A stretch of 64,000 nucleotides of DNA from JABAAE01 sp905480545 (lineage in GTDB: Bacteria > Planctomycetota > Planctomycetia > Pirellulales > Pirellulaceae), in contig CALSOR010000002.1 of assembly GCA_943788025.1 (NCBI GenBank), positions 496,001 through 560,000 on the forward strand, written 5' to 3'. Shown here piece after piece: positions 17,859 to 27,170 of this stretch (position 1 is the first letter of the stretch; each line of letters opens with the position of its first letter). Position numbers and translations under genes: made by a program. The notes beneath the pieces are model-generated. The model saw nothing but the letters and a program-made list of their open reading frames with translations, did not search any database and was not told the DNA's origin.

Positions 17859-18467
17859 ATGGACCCTAACAGTCTCTCCAAGGATGAATTCAGAAAGCTG
17901 ATGGACAACGTTCGTGCCGGATCACAGGACGCAGCCAACGAATTGGTTGATCGCTTTGGCCCATCAATTATCCGTGCGGTGCGACGGAAGTTAAACGATA
18001 AAATTCGAACTCAGTGTGATTCTATCGATTTTTCTCAGGCGGTTTGGGGATCGTTTTTCAGAAAATCAAAATCTTTGCCGCAGTTTGAAAAGCCTGGGCA
18101 CCTGATTGCTTATCTCAGACAAATTTCTTCAAACAAGGTTATCGACGAAAATCGCAAGCGGTTGGAGACGACGCGATTTAACGTCTCGAAAGAACAATCG
18201 ATCGTAGATAACAATGTAAACGAGGATTATCGCAATCCTGGCAAAAACCCAACGCCGAGCGCATGGGCATCCGCGAACGAGACTCTGAATAACATCACCG
18301 AAAATCAACCGCCGGATATTCGTGAAGTTGTTACAATGCGCGCTGATAGAAGGACTTACGCCGAAATCGCGGAAAAATTAGGATGCGACGAAAAAACCGT
18401 CCGTCGTATTATCAAGCGGCTTGAGCCGAGAGCATGTGGCACATCAAAGCGTCGGAATGATGAATGA
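17859..18467 (+). CDS. ECF-type RNA polymerase sigma factor
   Basis: A 202-residue ECF sigma factor. Region 2 is at about residues 20-100 (AANELVDRFGPSIIRAVRRK, DSIDFSQAVWGSFF, LIAYLRQISSNKVIDENRK). Region 4 is at about residues 135-190, with helix-turn-helix RRTYAEIAEKLGCDEKTVRRI. It overlaps the start of the kinase gene by 11 bp, so the two are translationally coupled. Such sigma-kinase pairs are typical of planctomycetes, where the kinase is thought to control the sigma factor in place of an anti-sigma factor. Confidence 0.92.
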   Translation: MDPNSLSKDEFRKLMDNVRAGSQDAANELVDRFGPSIIRAVRRKLNDKIRTQCDSIDFSQAVWGSFFRKSKSLPQFEKPGHLIAYLRQISSNKVIDENRKRLETTRFNVSKEQSIVDNNVNEDYRNPGKNPTPSAWASANETLNNITENQPPDIREVVTMRADRRTYAEIAEKLGCDEKTVRRIIKRLEPRACGTSKRRNDE

Positions 18468-20736
18468 CTATGATTCAGGAACGGACTCTTCTTTAAACCA
18501 GACTAAAGCCGGTCGCGAATCGATACGAGACTACGTATCCAATTTGATTTGCCGTGAGGCGAGCGGCGAGAGCTTTAACGCGCAGAAAATCATCGATGCG
18601 AATCCGGAGATTCAGAATCATCGTTCATTAGTTCTCGATCTCGTTTATGAAGAGTACTGTCGTCGCAAAGAAGCAGGTGAAGACATCCGGCAAAAAAGCT
18701 TTGTCCAAAATTTCCCTGACTACGAACACTCTCTCTTACAAGTCCTTCAAGTCCACCATTACTTGGAGAATTCAGATACCGATTCTGAAAAGAAGAAGAC
18801 CGTTTGGCCTGCTCCCGGTGAATCATTTGGCGACTATCAAATCCTCGAGCAGATTGGACGTGGATCCTTCGCACATGTTTTTCTTGCCGAACAGATCAGT
18901 GTGGATCGACGTCGAGTCGTCCTGAAAATCACGCGGAACGCGTTGGATGAGGTCAAAACTCTTGGTCATTTGAAACATCCTCGCATTGTTGAAATCTATA
19001 CCGTTGCCAGTGATGAGGATGGCTTTACGGCGATCTGCATGCCATTGATTAGTCAGGTGACATTATTTGACCTTTTGGTGGATTTGCACGCAGATTCGAA
19101 AGTGGCAACGACAAAAAAAGATTTTGTCGCAGAACTAGAAGAGTGTTTTCGTACTCGAACGTCTGATTCGTCAGCAGATCGAATCACGTCGAAACCTCTT
19201 CCAAAAATGAATTTCATCGACGCGGTTCTGCAAGTTGGAACCGACGTCGCGGATGCACTTGAGTATTCACATGGCAAAGGATTTTTGCATTGTGATATCA
19301 AGCCGACTAATATCCTCATCGCGCCAGATGGCCATTCGATGCTTTTCGACTTCAATTTGTCGGCAAAGTCTGACTCAAAAACGGGGCGAATTGGAGGAAC
19401 ACTTCCATACATGCCACCAGAGCAATTGCAGGCCTTTATCGACGGAGATTTTGATTTTGAGATGACGCCTTCTGCCGACATTTTTTCGCTCGGCGTGACG
19501 CTATATCAAATGTTGACGGGCAAGCTTCCATTTGGTGACATTCCAGATGAATCACAAAAAAATGATGCCGCGAAAGTCATGCTGGCGCGGCAACAGAAGA
19601 CGAAAGTCAGATTATCGCATGTAAAAGGAATCAACTCGAGTTTTAAAAAACTCATTTTAAGCTGTCTCAGTTTAAAACCGGAGCTTCGCCCCACATCAGC
19701 CGCGTCCCTTGCGAAACGACTGCGGGGCGAGGCAACAACGTTAAAGCGATCGCGTCGATGGGTGATTACCCACCCGATCAAGACTCTGATCGCGGCGGTG
19801 GTTTTGATCGGAATCTTTCCCGCGTGTCAGTGGCTTTATCAGTATTCACTCCGCCTCAATCAGCAACAATTTGTGTCTTTAATTGACGACGGAAAAGCGG
19901 CACAGGAAGCCCGAAACTTCCCTCTTTCGATCAAAATTTTTCAGAAGGCGATCGAACGCTCTGAATCGTATCCAAAACGCAAATTTTTGGCGGAATGCTT
20001 CTTAACGATGGTGTACGCGCGCAGCGGAATGAATGAAGAAGCAACTGCAATGCTGAACGCGTTGAAATCGGGCAACGGCAAAGAAGAACGCGGATTAGTG
20101 GCTGAAATTTTACTGGCCACAACCGGGAGCAGAAAAAGGCTACAGGACGATGATACAAGGTCCATCGGAGTGACGGAAACCACACTTCGAAACCTAAAAC
20201 GATTTAATCTCAACAATCAGAATAATCTGCATATCATTCGAGCCCGTCGCGCCGGAAATTTGCAAAACTCACTTTCCGATTGCATCGATCGATTTGCGAA
20301 AATACTGAAAACATCACCACGGCACGCTGAAGCAAATTACAACTACTACCGTCTCAGAAGAAGGCGGGAGAACATGGCCAGCATCGAGACTCTGCCTGTC
20401 GACCCGATGTTGATCGCAATTGTCGAGAATGGCCCTTTGCCTGAATACCTGGTGTTCGTGCTCACGCATTACATCAGATCCTACACGGACGCACCTTCTC
20501 CCGAAGCATTGGACAAAGTCACAGAGTGGCTAACAAAGCTTCGAGACTCTGGAATGCCCAAGACCGTTTTGAGTGGCAAGGTCTATGACTTCTTTCCCCT
20601 CCCGTTACCAAAAGCATTACAAACAATAATCGACGCGACGGATGATTTTGAGCCCATCATGGATTACGTTTACTGGCACGGAATCGTCGATCCACTATCC
20701 AATCTTTCCATCGACGCATTCTTTGAGGATGAGTAG
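18457..20736 (+). CDS. Membrane Ser/Thr protein kinase with TPR-like C-terminus
   Basis: About 759 residues from the ATG at 18457, inside the 3' end of the sigma factor gene. The kinase domain covers about residues 120-430: glycine loop IGRGSFAHVF, VLK lysine, catalytic loop HCDIKPTN near residue 277, then DFN where most kinases have DFG, and MPPEQ in place of APE. One transmembrane helix follows (IKTLIAAVVLIGIFPACQWL, about 445-465), then an external or periplasmic helical domain of about 290 residues with TPR-like character. The HxDxxxxN and magnesium Asp are present, so activity is plausible. It likely regulates the coupled sigma factor. Confidence 0.9.
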   Translation: MMNDYDSGTDSSLNQTKAGRESIRDYVSNLICREASGESFNAQKIIDANPEIQNHRSLVLDLVYEEYCRRKEAGEDIRQKSFVQNFPDYEHSLLQVLQVHHYLENSDTDSEKKKTVWPAPGESFGDYQILEQIGRGSFAHVFLAEQISVDRRRVVLKITRNALDEVKTLGHLKHPRIVEIYTVASDEDGFTAICMPLISQVTLFDLLVDLHADSKVATTKKDFVAELEECFRTRTSDSSADRITSKPLPKMNFIDAVLQVGTDVADALEYSHGKGFLHCDIKPTNILIAPDGHSMLFDFNLSAKSDSKTGRIGGTLPYMPPEQLQAFIDGDFDFEMTPSADIFSLGVTLYQMLTGKLPFGDIPDESQKNDAAKVMLARQQKTKVRLSHVKGINSSFKKLILSCLSLKPELRPTSAASLAKRLRGEATTLKRSRRWVITHPIKTLIAAVVLIGIFPACQWLYQYSLRLNQQQFVSLIDDGKAAQEARNFPLSIKIFQKAIERSESYPKRKFLAECFLTMVYARSGMNEEATAMLNALKSGNGKEERGLVAEILLATTGSRKRLQDDDTRSIGVTETTLRNLKRFNLNNQNNLHIIRARRAGNLQNSLSDCIDRFAKILKTSPRHAEANYNYYRLRRRRENMASIETLPVDPMLIAIVENGPLPEYLVFVLTHYIRSYTDAPSPEALDKVTEWLTKLRDSGMPKTVLSGKVYDFFPLPLPKALQTIIDATDDFEPIMDYVYWHGIVDPLSNLSIDAFFEDE

Positions 20737-20851
20737 CCGAGACAGTCCTCGCATAAAATGATAGCCGTTTTTCATTGACTTTCTCGACTATGGTAGAGAA
20801 GAAGCCATTCTCAGGCTTCTTGTTTTCCAACTGATCGATGAAAGAAGAAAA

Positions 20852-21181
20852 ATGAAATTTTGCGTTTCCGTTGTGGCGGCATGCCTACTCTCTATTACAT
20901 CGCCTTGCCTCGCTTATGCTGCACCAAACAACCCGCCGAAAATAACGGCTAACGCGTCCAGTGACGGGACAATGATCACGATTACAGGGTCTGTCACGGA
21001 TGAAGACTTAAGTACTGTAGACGTTACAGTTTCTGCTGGAGCCGCACCAAACGGCACGATCTACGTAAATCCTGACGGTACTTTTTCTATAAAAATTGAT
21101 GTACCGCCCTTTATCGCCGAGGTGCACGTGGAGGCGATGGATGCGCAAGGAAAAATCGATTCTTGCATTGTCTATCTCTAA
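20852..21181 (+). CDS. Small secreted Ig-like domain protein
   Basis: A 109-residue protein with a clear signal peptide (cleavage after AYA) and a single beta-sandwich-like domain: ITITGSVTDEDLSTVDVTVS and NGTIYVNPDGTFSIKIDV, a pattern of bacterial Ig/cadherin-like repeats. It follows the sigma-kinase pair by 115 bp and could be part of its output. Its last two codons and stop lie in an 18-bp-period direct repeat. Confidence 0.65.
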   Translation: MKFCVSVVAACLLSITSPCLAYAAPNNPPKITANASSDGTMITITGSVTDEDLSTVDVTVSAGAAPNGTIYVNPDGTFSIKIDVPPFIAEVHVEAMDAQGKIDSCIVYL

Positions 21182-21203
21182 ACCTCAATCTATCTCTAAA
21201 CCT
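21172..21203. repeat. Direct repeat at a gene 3' end
   Basis: CTATCTCTAAACCT occurs at 21172-21185 and again at 21190-21203 (18-bp period). The first copy contains the stop codon of the preceding gene; the second is non-coding and sits before the ribosome binding site of the next gene. It looks like a small replication-slippage duplication. Confidence 0.9.
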
Positions 21204-21220
21204 TAAAAAAGGATCTAACA

Positions 21221-21481
21221 ATGAATAACTTAGCCGTAATAGTGAGACGTGCTTTACGACGACGCCTGAAATCGGATGAAGGGATGGATCGGGTCGTGGG
21301 CGAGTTACTCGGTGACGATTGGAAAAAGTTACTTTCCAATAATCGTAATCAACGAGAAGGTGTCATCGCACAGATAGCAAGAGAAATGAAACAGCGACTC
21401 AATCAAACGTCTTTCATGGATGCTGATTCGCGCAATCGCGATACCAGCATTGATTTGAGTCGAAAAACCATGGTTTCCTAG
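21221..21481 (+). CDS. Small basic hypothetical protein
   Basis: An 86-residue protein with no recognised family, rich in Arg (RRALRRRLKSDEG near the start) and probably helical, ending in a polar tail. An AAAAAAGGA ribosome binding site lies about 10 bp before the ATG. Position just after the sigma-kinase-secreted protein genes on the same strand suggests co-transcription. Might bind nucleic acid or membrane, but that is guesswork. Confidence 0.5.
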   Translation: MNNLAVIVRRALRRRLKSDEGMDRVVGELLGDDWKKLLSNNRNQREGVIAQIAREMKQRLNQTSFMDADSRNRDTSIDLSRKTMVS

Positions 21482-21557
21482 TCGATGTCGAGTGGTTCCA
21501 TAATTTCACGATCGAATCATTACCGGACCAGCAAAAGGCTGCCACCCTATGACTCGT

Positions 21558-22424
21558 CTATTCCGAAATCGGCCATTCAACATTGACCAGTGTTCCACAA
21601 ACGAAATTCGGACCTATTTGCTCTTGTTGCATCGAATTTTCCGACTCGTTCAACCATTGCTCCACAGGATAAATAATTGTCTCGTTCATCAATTTGCGAG
21701 GCAAACGTTCCGAACTGCGCTGCTCGGAAATACGTTGCTCTATACTGTTAAGCTTTTCGACTTGATTTGGACGGATCACTTCCGTTGTTTCGCTGATCGC
21801 TTTGGAAAAGAGCTTCACGGTTCCACCGGTTGCCGCAGCGCGAAACCAAATTCCGGGTAGACCGAAACCTTGACCATCTGGATTCGCTCCAGATTGCCGA
21901 TTTTCAATTCCGATGCCGTTGTCCAAAACGGACAATTGCCACCGTACATCGGAGCGGCTCAAGATGACTTTCACTGCGTTAGCTTGACTGTGTTTTTTTA
22001 TATTGTTTAGGGATTCCTGAGTTATCCGGTAAACCGCCCCGCATATCGACGACGGTAATTCAGCAAGGTTTTCTTCCGCGAAAAAATCAATCGCCAGATC
22101 TGCACAGCGGTATCGAACATTCAAGAATTCCAACTCAAGTGCGATCGACTCTGGATCGATTGAGCTTGCCCGAAGGTCACCCACCATACGCCTGAGATCT
22201 ACGATCGTATCGGACAAGTACTGTCTCGCATCATCAATTTTTTGACAATCTTTTTCGGAAATCCCCTTCCGAGACATCGCGTCTAAATTCATTTTTGCGC
22301 CGATCACCCATTGCGCGATTCCGTCATGCAAGTCGTAACCGATGAGCGTTTTCTCACGCTCGTGCAAACGTTCCATTTCACGCAATGTTTCGTTAGTGTC
22401 TGATTCTGATTGTGTCATTTGCAC
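21558..22424 (-). CDS. Orphan sensor histidine kinase (HisKA_3/NarX type) with atypical insertion
   Basis: A 288-residue soluble histidine kinase. The dimerisation helix holds the phospho-acceptor HDGIAQWVIGAKMNLD (His near residue 33). The ATPase domain has ITQESLNNIKKHSQA (N box), LDNGIGI (G1) and GFGLPGIWFRAAATGG. After KLFSKAISET the family normally finishes directly with a GTxVxVxWP strand. Here about 60 polar residues intervene before GTLVNVEWPI closes the protein. No membrane helix or sensor domain and no response regulator next door, so signal and partner are unknown. Confidence 0.85.
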   Translation of the reverse strand: MQMTQSESDTNETLREMERLHEREKTLIGYDLHDGIAQWVIGAKMNLDAMSRKGISEKDCQKIDDARQYLSDTIVDLRRMVGDLRASSIDPESIALELEFLNVRYRCADLAIDFFAEENLAELPSSICGAVYRITQESLNNIKKHSQANAVKVILSRSDVRWQLSVLDNGIGIENRQSGANPDGQGFGLPGIWFRAAATGGTVKLFSKAISETTEVIRPNQVEKLNSIEQRISEQRSSERLPRKLMNETIIYPVEQWLNESENSMQQEQIGPNFVCGTLVNVEWPISE

Positions 22425-22478
22425 ACGAACATTTTACATTTGGAATTGAATATTTGACATTGCGAAATGGTTCCACAT

Positions 22479-23657
22479 TTACATCGTGAGAACCACGACT
22501 GGAAACAATAAAATTACGAAAATCGTAATGGCAATAAAGTAGACAAACAATGCGATCGACGACTTGGCCAAAGCTGCAAAATAACCGCCACCAAAAACAT
22601 TTTTCGATGCGACAATCAGATAGCCGAAGTTGGCAATGAGCAGCAATCTCACCATCCAATCAATATTCAAAGCCAAGGACACGATCGAAATGAAAACCAA
22701 AACGATGTAATTGAACGAATGGATGTGGGCTGAGAAAACCACAGCTTGAACAAGTCCCTCGGACTGACGCCAATACAATCCGTAGACCAAAAATCCGAAG
22801 ACTGGCATCATCAAAAGGATCGATTGCGAAAAGATGCCAATATAATTCATTACAAATGCTTTGAGCCCACCCGGTTGCAGCAGTTGATGAAAACCTTGCG
22901 TAAAAAACATCTCAATGGAATTCATTTTGATGTCGTTCTCCGCAAAGTACTGGGGAAGTTCTTTTGGCGTGGCTGCAACGAATCCCTTAAATTGCTCCGC
23001 TGTTAATTCAGCATTCCTTACCCCTAAATTAATTGACTTAGTGCCTTCGTAATCAAATTTTTCTACAAATCCTGTCGAGTCAACCTGAATTGGTGAGAGA
23101 CTGTCGAAACTTGAAAAAACATCGATCATTAAGAAAAAGATGACGCCGCTGAGCAAATAGATTTGAATCGGTGTAAAGTACCGGGCACGACGACCGCTGC
23201 AAAAATCCGTCGTCAACTTCCCCGGGCGAGTCATCAGCGTCGATACGCTTCGAAACAACTTTCCTTCCACTGCAAATTGTTGAGCAAAAAAATCGCTGAT
23301 GAGAAACCAAAGCGTAACGCGGATATCGGTGACCTTCTGTCCGCAATTGCCGCAATATCTGCATCGCGGCAATAGCACCTCATGGCAATTGAGGCAGCAT
23401 TGTTTTTTCGCTTTCATGCTCCTTGATTCTGCTTCTGCCAATCCTTTGCCCGCCAATGGTGTTTCCGCTAGGGCCTCCTCTTCGCTGAAACCATCCACTG
23501 AGGAATGATCGATGGGTAGGTCTGGAGCTCGATCGTCCAAACGAGCAAGTTTCGAAACAGCATTCGCTGGTTTACTTTTGCAGCCATTATCCGCCGACCC
23601 GACACCCATTTGCGATACAGATTCGGCGTGGTCGTCAGTGGGTTTTCTTTCGCTCAC
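22479..23657 (-). CDS. DUF3667 membrane protein
   Basis: A 392-residue protein. A disordered N-terminus of about 80 residues precedes a double CxxC zinc ribbon (CLNCHEVLLPRC and CGNCG, about 86-106). The DUF3667 signature follows: LISDFFAQQF, LMTRPGKLTTDF and YFTPIQIYLLSGVIFFL. The remainder has about five membrane helices. DUF3667 proteins are common in planctomycetes and Bacteroidota and have no established role. Upstream of the histidine kinase on the same strand (54 bp), so a joint transcript is possible. Confidence 0.85.
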   Translation of the reverse strand: MSERKPTDDHAESVSQMGVGSADNGCKSKPANAVSKLARLDDRAPDLPIDHSSVDGFSEEEALAETPLAGKGLAEAESRSMKAKKQCCLNCHEVLLPRCRYCGNCGQKVTDIRVTLWFLISDFFAQQFAVEGKLFRSVSTLMTRPGKLTTDFCSGRRARYFTPIQIYLLSGVIFFLMIDVFSSFDSLSPIQVDSTGFVEKFDYEGTKSINLGVRNAELTAEQFKGFVAATPKELPQYFAENDIKMNSIEMFFTQGFHQLLQPGGLKAFVMNYIGIFSQSILLMMPVFGFLVYGLYWRQSEGLVQAVVFSAHIHSFNYIVLVFISIVSLALNIDWMVRLLLIANFGYLIVASKNVFGGGYFAALAKSSIALFVYFIAITIFVILLFPVVVLTM

Positions 23658-23944
23658 TTTTTAGCTCGATTTGAATTAGACCAATTTGTGGCATTCTACC
23701 ATCAAAACGTTTTTTTATTGCCACCTGAATCCGCAAAACTGCCACGCCCTGACCTACCTACGACTTGATTTACAGGTTTTGCATCCGCCGTAATAACAGT
23801 ATTTATTTTTTCGATTTTGCATCACAAGACACGAGAGACTCTGGGCTGAATTCATGGCGGAAAAATTGACACGCGACACCCGAATGTTTACAACACATTG
23901 CTACCATTAACGTCATCGCGCTGCCGACTGAGGGGCAAAATCGC

Positions 23945-26437
23945 TTGAACGATTCAACGTTTCTAGAGAATCAAAAAAAGCAAGCAAACAAGCCACTTGC
24001 TCTATTTCTTGTGGCATTTTCCGTCGGCATAGTTATTGACTTCTATTCGCCGCTCGGAATTCCAGAATGGAGTATTGCAGCGGTTATCGGCGTCGTTTTC
24101 TGGGGTTTAGCAAGTCGTTTTTGGCGTGATATACCAGTAAGCTCGCTCTCATTTCCCCTGCTTCTCGCCACGGTTTCCATCGGCGGCGCGTGGCATCATC
24201 TTAACTGGAACTGTTTTGGTGAAAGCGAAATTGGTTTGCTTGCCAGTGACGTGCCAACTCCCATCTCACTGCAAGCGATTGTACAAAAGCAGCCAGAACA
24301 GATTCCAGCGCCACCGTTGGAGGTCATGGATCGCTTGGAAACCGGCGACCGCACACGAATCGAGTTAGCGATTATTTCTGTTAGAAACGATCGTGCCAAA
24401 CTCCCGGTCAAGGGAAAAATTATCGCAACAGTCAATGGCGTCGTGGATGACTTGCGAGCGGGCGACGCCATTCAGGTCTTTGGGCAATTGTCACTTCCGG
24501 CGCCCGCTCGAAGCCGTGGCGATTTTGACCTGCGAAAATTCTATCGTTCAAAGCGAATTAACGCTGTTGTTTTCGTCAACCATCCTAAGGCCATCAAACG
24601 ACTCCCCGCACAAGATCAAAACTTCCCGATTACCCGCTCATTTGATCAAACCCGAGAATATTTTTACGGCATCTTTGAGGCCAAATTGACGACTCCCAAT
24701 GCCCGTTTGTTATCAGCGATTTTGCTGGGCAATAGAACGTTAATTGCTCGCAATCAAATCGACCGATTTCTCACCACTGGGACCATGCACCTACTTGCGA
24801 TTTCAGGATTGCACATCGGGATTCTCTGTTCGATACCACTGTTGCTTATTCGATTTGGACTTTTTGGAGAACGCCCAATCCTTATCGGTCTGATTGGATT
24901 CGTCATCTTTTATTGCGTGCTAACCGGCATGCGACCACCGGTGGTTCGGGCCACGATTCTAATTGCATTGTTTTGTGCAGCAAAACTTTGCCACAAAAAA
25001 CCTCTTTCCGTGAACTCATTGTCTTTGGCTGGCATTGTGGTGACGGTCATGAATCCGACGGCAATTTTTCAAACCGGTGCGCAGCTCAGCTTCCTCGCGG
25101 TTGCCATACTGATTTTCGTAAATGAACGTTTCTTGTCAAAACCGAAACCAACAGACTCGCTCGAACGTTTTTTATTTCGCAAACGAAGTTTTCAGAAACG
25201 CCTTGGGGACACGATTTATTTTACCGTCAAAACGTTTTTAATATCGAGCATTTCCATTTGGCTAATGACGCTACCTTTGGTAGTAGAAAACTTCCATGTC
25301 GTTTCTCCAATTGGGATTATCGCCAACTTATTACTGATGATACCTGTTTGGCTGACCTTGCAATTTGGATTCGCCTTGATGATTTTCGGTCAAGTTCCGT
25401 TCCTCGGAGATGCATTTGCAAGAATCAATAATTTCTTGTTGACCAATATCCAATCACAGGTCGATTTATATCATTCGGTACCTGGAGGACATTGGTGGTC
25501 CTACGGATTAGGGACGTTTTGGCTGTCTCTGTTCTACATTGCTTTTATTTCCGTATTACTTTTCGGGCGGATTCCATTACCGACACGTTGGCTGATCACT
25601 CTGGCAATGCTCTGGCTTGCCTTGGCTATTTCTATTCCTGAGATCCGAAATGCGACCAAACAAAAAGAGCTGGTCGTCACGTTTATCGACGTCAGCCATG
25701 GCACCAGCGTTCTGATTGAATATCCAAACGGAAGAGCAATACTCTACGATGCCGGAAGTTTGAATTCATCGAAGATGGCAACGGATCGAATTTCAGCGGT
25801 TCTATGGCAGAAAAAAATCCATGATTTGGATGCAGTCATCTTGTCCCATGCCGACTTAGACCACTACAACAGCATGCTAAAACTGGTTCACCGGTTCAAT
25901 ATTCGGCAACTACTGGTTTCACCGTTCATGTTTCAGGAAATAGAAAATGAACCCCTTCGGCAACTACAAAAATTAAGTGAACGAGACCACCTTCCCATTC
26001 AGGAGATCACGACCCAGTCACTTTTGAAATGCGATCCTGAATGCCTTACCATTGTGCTGCACCCGACACCAGATTTCGTTTCCGAGTCAGACAACGCGAA
26101 GAGCATTGTTTTGCTGCTCGAATTTGGCCGCTCGCGGGTTCTTTTAACCGGCGATTTGGAATTGGAAGGACAGCAAAAACTTCTTGGGCTGACACCGATC
26201 GACTGCGATGTGATCATGGCTCCGCATCATGGCTCGCTTTCGAGCAATCACTTTTCCGTCGCAGAATGGTCCTCGCCCGAACACGTCGTAATCAGCTGCG
26301 CGAAAGAAAAAGTTCGCGATGCGGTGATAAATGATTACGAAGCATTCGATGCCTCAGTCTATAAAACATCCGATAACGGCGCGATTGAATTCCGCAGCGA
26401 TGGAAATAACATCTCAGTTGATGTGTTCATAAAATGA
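23945..26437 (+). CDS. comEC: ComEC/Rec2-type DNA uptake channel protein
   Basis: An 830-residue integral membrane protein matching ComEC: N-terminal helices, an OB-like domain (about 110-215), the Competence domain with TTGTMHLLAISGLHIGI near residue 280, and a C-terminal metallo-beta-lactamase-like domain (about 580-830). That domain carries HADLDH near residue 635 and MAPHHGS near 757. It would pass single-stranded DNA across the inner membrane during transformation. The start is a TTG preceded by GAGGGG; no upstream ATG fits. No other competence genes are nearby, as is usual for scattered com genes. Confidence 0.9.
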   Translation: MNDSTFLENQKKQANKPLALFLVAFSVGIVIDFYSPLGIPEWSIAAVIGVVFWGLASRFWRDIPVSSLSFPLLLATVSIGGAWHHLNWNCFGESEIGLLASDVPTPISLQAIVQKQPEQIPAPPLEVMDRLETGDRTRIELAIISVRNDRAKLPVKGKIIATVNGVVDDLRAGDAIQVFGQLSLPAPARSRGDFDLRKFYRSKRINAVVFVNHPKAIKRLPAQDQNFPITRSFDQTREYFYGIFEAKLTTPNARLLSAILLGNRTLIARNQIDRFLTTGTMHLLAISGLHIGILCSIPLLLIRFGLFGERPILIGLIGFVIFYCVLTGMRPPVVRATILIALFCAAKLCHKKPLSVNSLSLAGIVVTVMNPTAIFQTGAQLSFLAVAILIFVNERFLSKPKPTDSLERFLFRKRSFQKRLGDTIYFTVKTFLISSISIWLMTLPLVVENFHVVSPIGIIANLLLMIPVWLTLQFGFALMIFGQVPFLGDAFARINNFLLTNIQSQVDLYHSVPGGHWWSYGLGTFWLSLFYIAFISVLLFGRIPLPTRWLITLAMLWLALAISIPEIRNATKQKELVVTFIDVSHGTSVLIEYPNGRAILYDAGSLNSSKMATDRISAVLWQKKIHDLDAVILSHADLDHYNSMLKLVHRFNIRQLLVSPFMFQEIENEPLRQLQKLSERDHLPIQEITTQSLLKCDPECLTIVLHPTPDFVSESDNAKSIVLLLEFGRSRVLLTGDLELEGQQKLLGLTPIDCDVIMAPHHGSLSSNHFSVAEWSSPEHVVISCAKEKVRDAVINDYEAFDASVYKTSDNGAIEFRSDGNNISVDVFIK

Positions 26438-26538
26438 TGCGGTGCACACGTTTCCAACGCTCTCAATGAGCCACACTGTATCGTTTTTGCATAACAGCTT
26501 TTCGAATTCAAAATAGCTCTTCACTAGACGGAACTTTC

Positions 26539-27170
26539 CTAGTCGGCTTTTTCCGACAGCAGTCCGTCCTCCATTTCAAACTTACGGTCAAATACATCCA
26601 AAGCACGTTGGTCGTGAGTGACAACGATTACAACTGCGTTTTGCTCGTGTGCGACCTGGGCGAATAACTCCATCACTTGTCGGCCACGATGACTATCCAA
26701 CGCCGCCGTTGGTTCATCAGCGAGAATCACACAGGGCCGATTAGCAATCGCCCGCGCGACAGAAACACGTTGCTGCTGGCCACCAGAAAGCATCGAGGGG
26801 AAATTATCTGCACGGTCAGCGACACCCAGGTAAACGAGCAATTCCATGGCTCTTTTTTTTGCTGTCCGATGTGTTTGGCCATCCAGTTCCAATAGCAAAA
26901 TAATGTTTTCGACCGCCGTAAAACAGGAATCAAGTTTGATTTTTGGAAAACAAAACCGATATGCTTACGACGAAAAGTTCGGAAGTTGGTTTTCGCCACT
27001 GAGCCATCCAAGACCAGATCACCGGCGATCATGACTTGCTCTGATGTCGGCGGATTGATCAAACCAACAGCCGTAAGAAAGGTGAACTTACCTGAACCCC
27101 TTGGACGAAAAAATGTTGAGATTTTGCTTGCGGGCGGAATCAGGTTAAAATATGAGGACCCCGTTTTCAT
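26539..27170 (-). pseudogene. Decayed ABC-transporter ATPase (DevA/LolD type), frameshifted and 5' truncated
   Basis: The two halves of one ATP-binding subunit lie in different frames. The upstream half (to about 26920) contains a ruined Walker A (RPRGSGKFT instead of GPSGSGKST) and the Q loop HIGFVFQKSNLIP. The downstream half resumes one frame over at TAVENI and holds LSGGQQQRV, Walker B VILADEPTAALDS and H-loop VTHDQRA, ending at 26539. A 1-nt indel at about 26917-26924 explains the shift. The usual first 25 residues are missing. Loss of the Walker A Ser plus the frameshift make it non-functional. It abuts and diverges from the PSD1 gene, whose promoter must lie inside it. Confidence 0.88.

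Noticed and set aside
26986..27168. N-terminal extension of the large PSD1 protein
   Set aside because: It is antisense to recognisable ABC ATPase coding text, and the ATG at 27169 starts a proper signal peptide.
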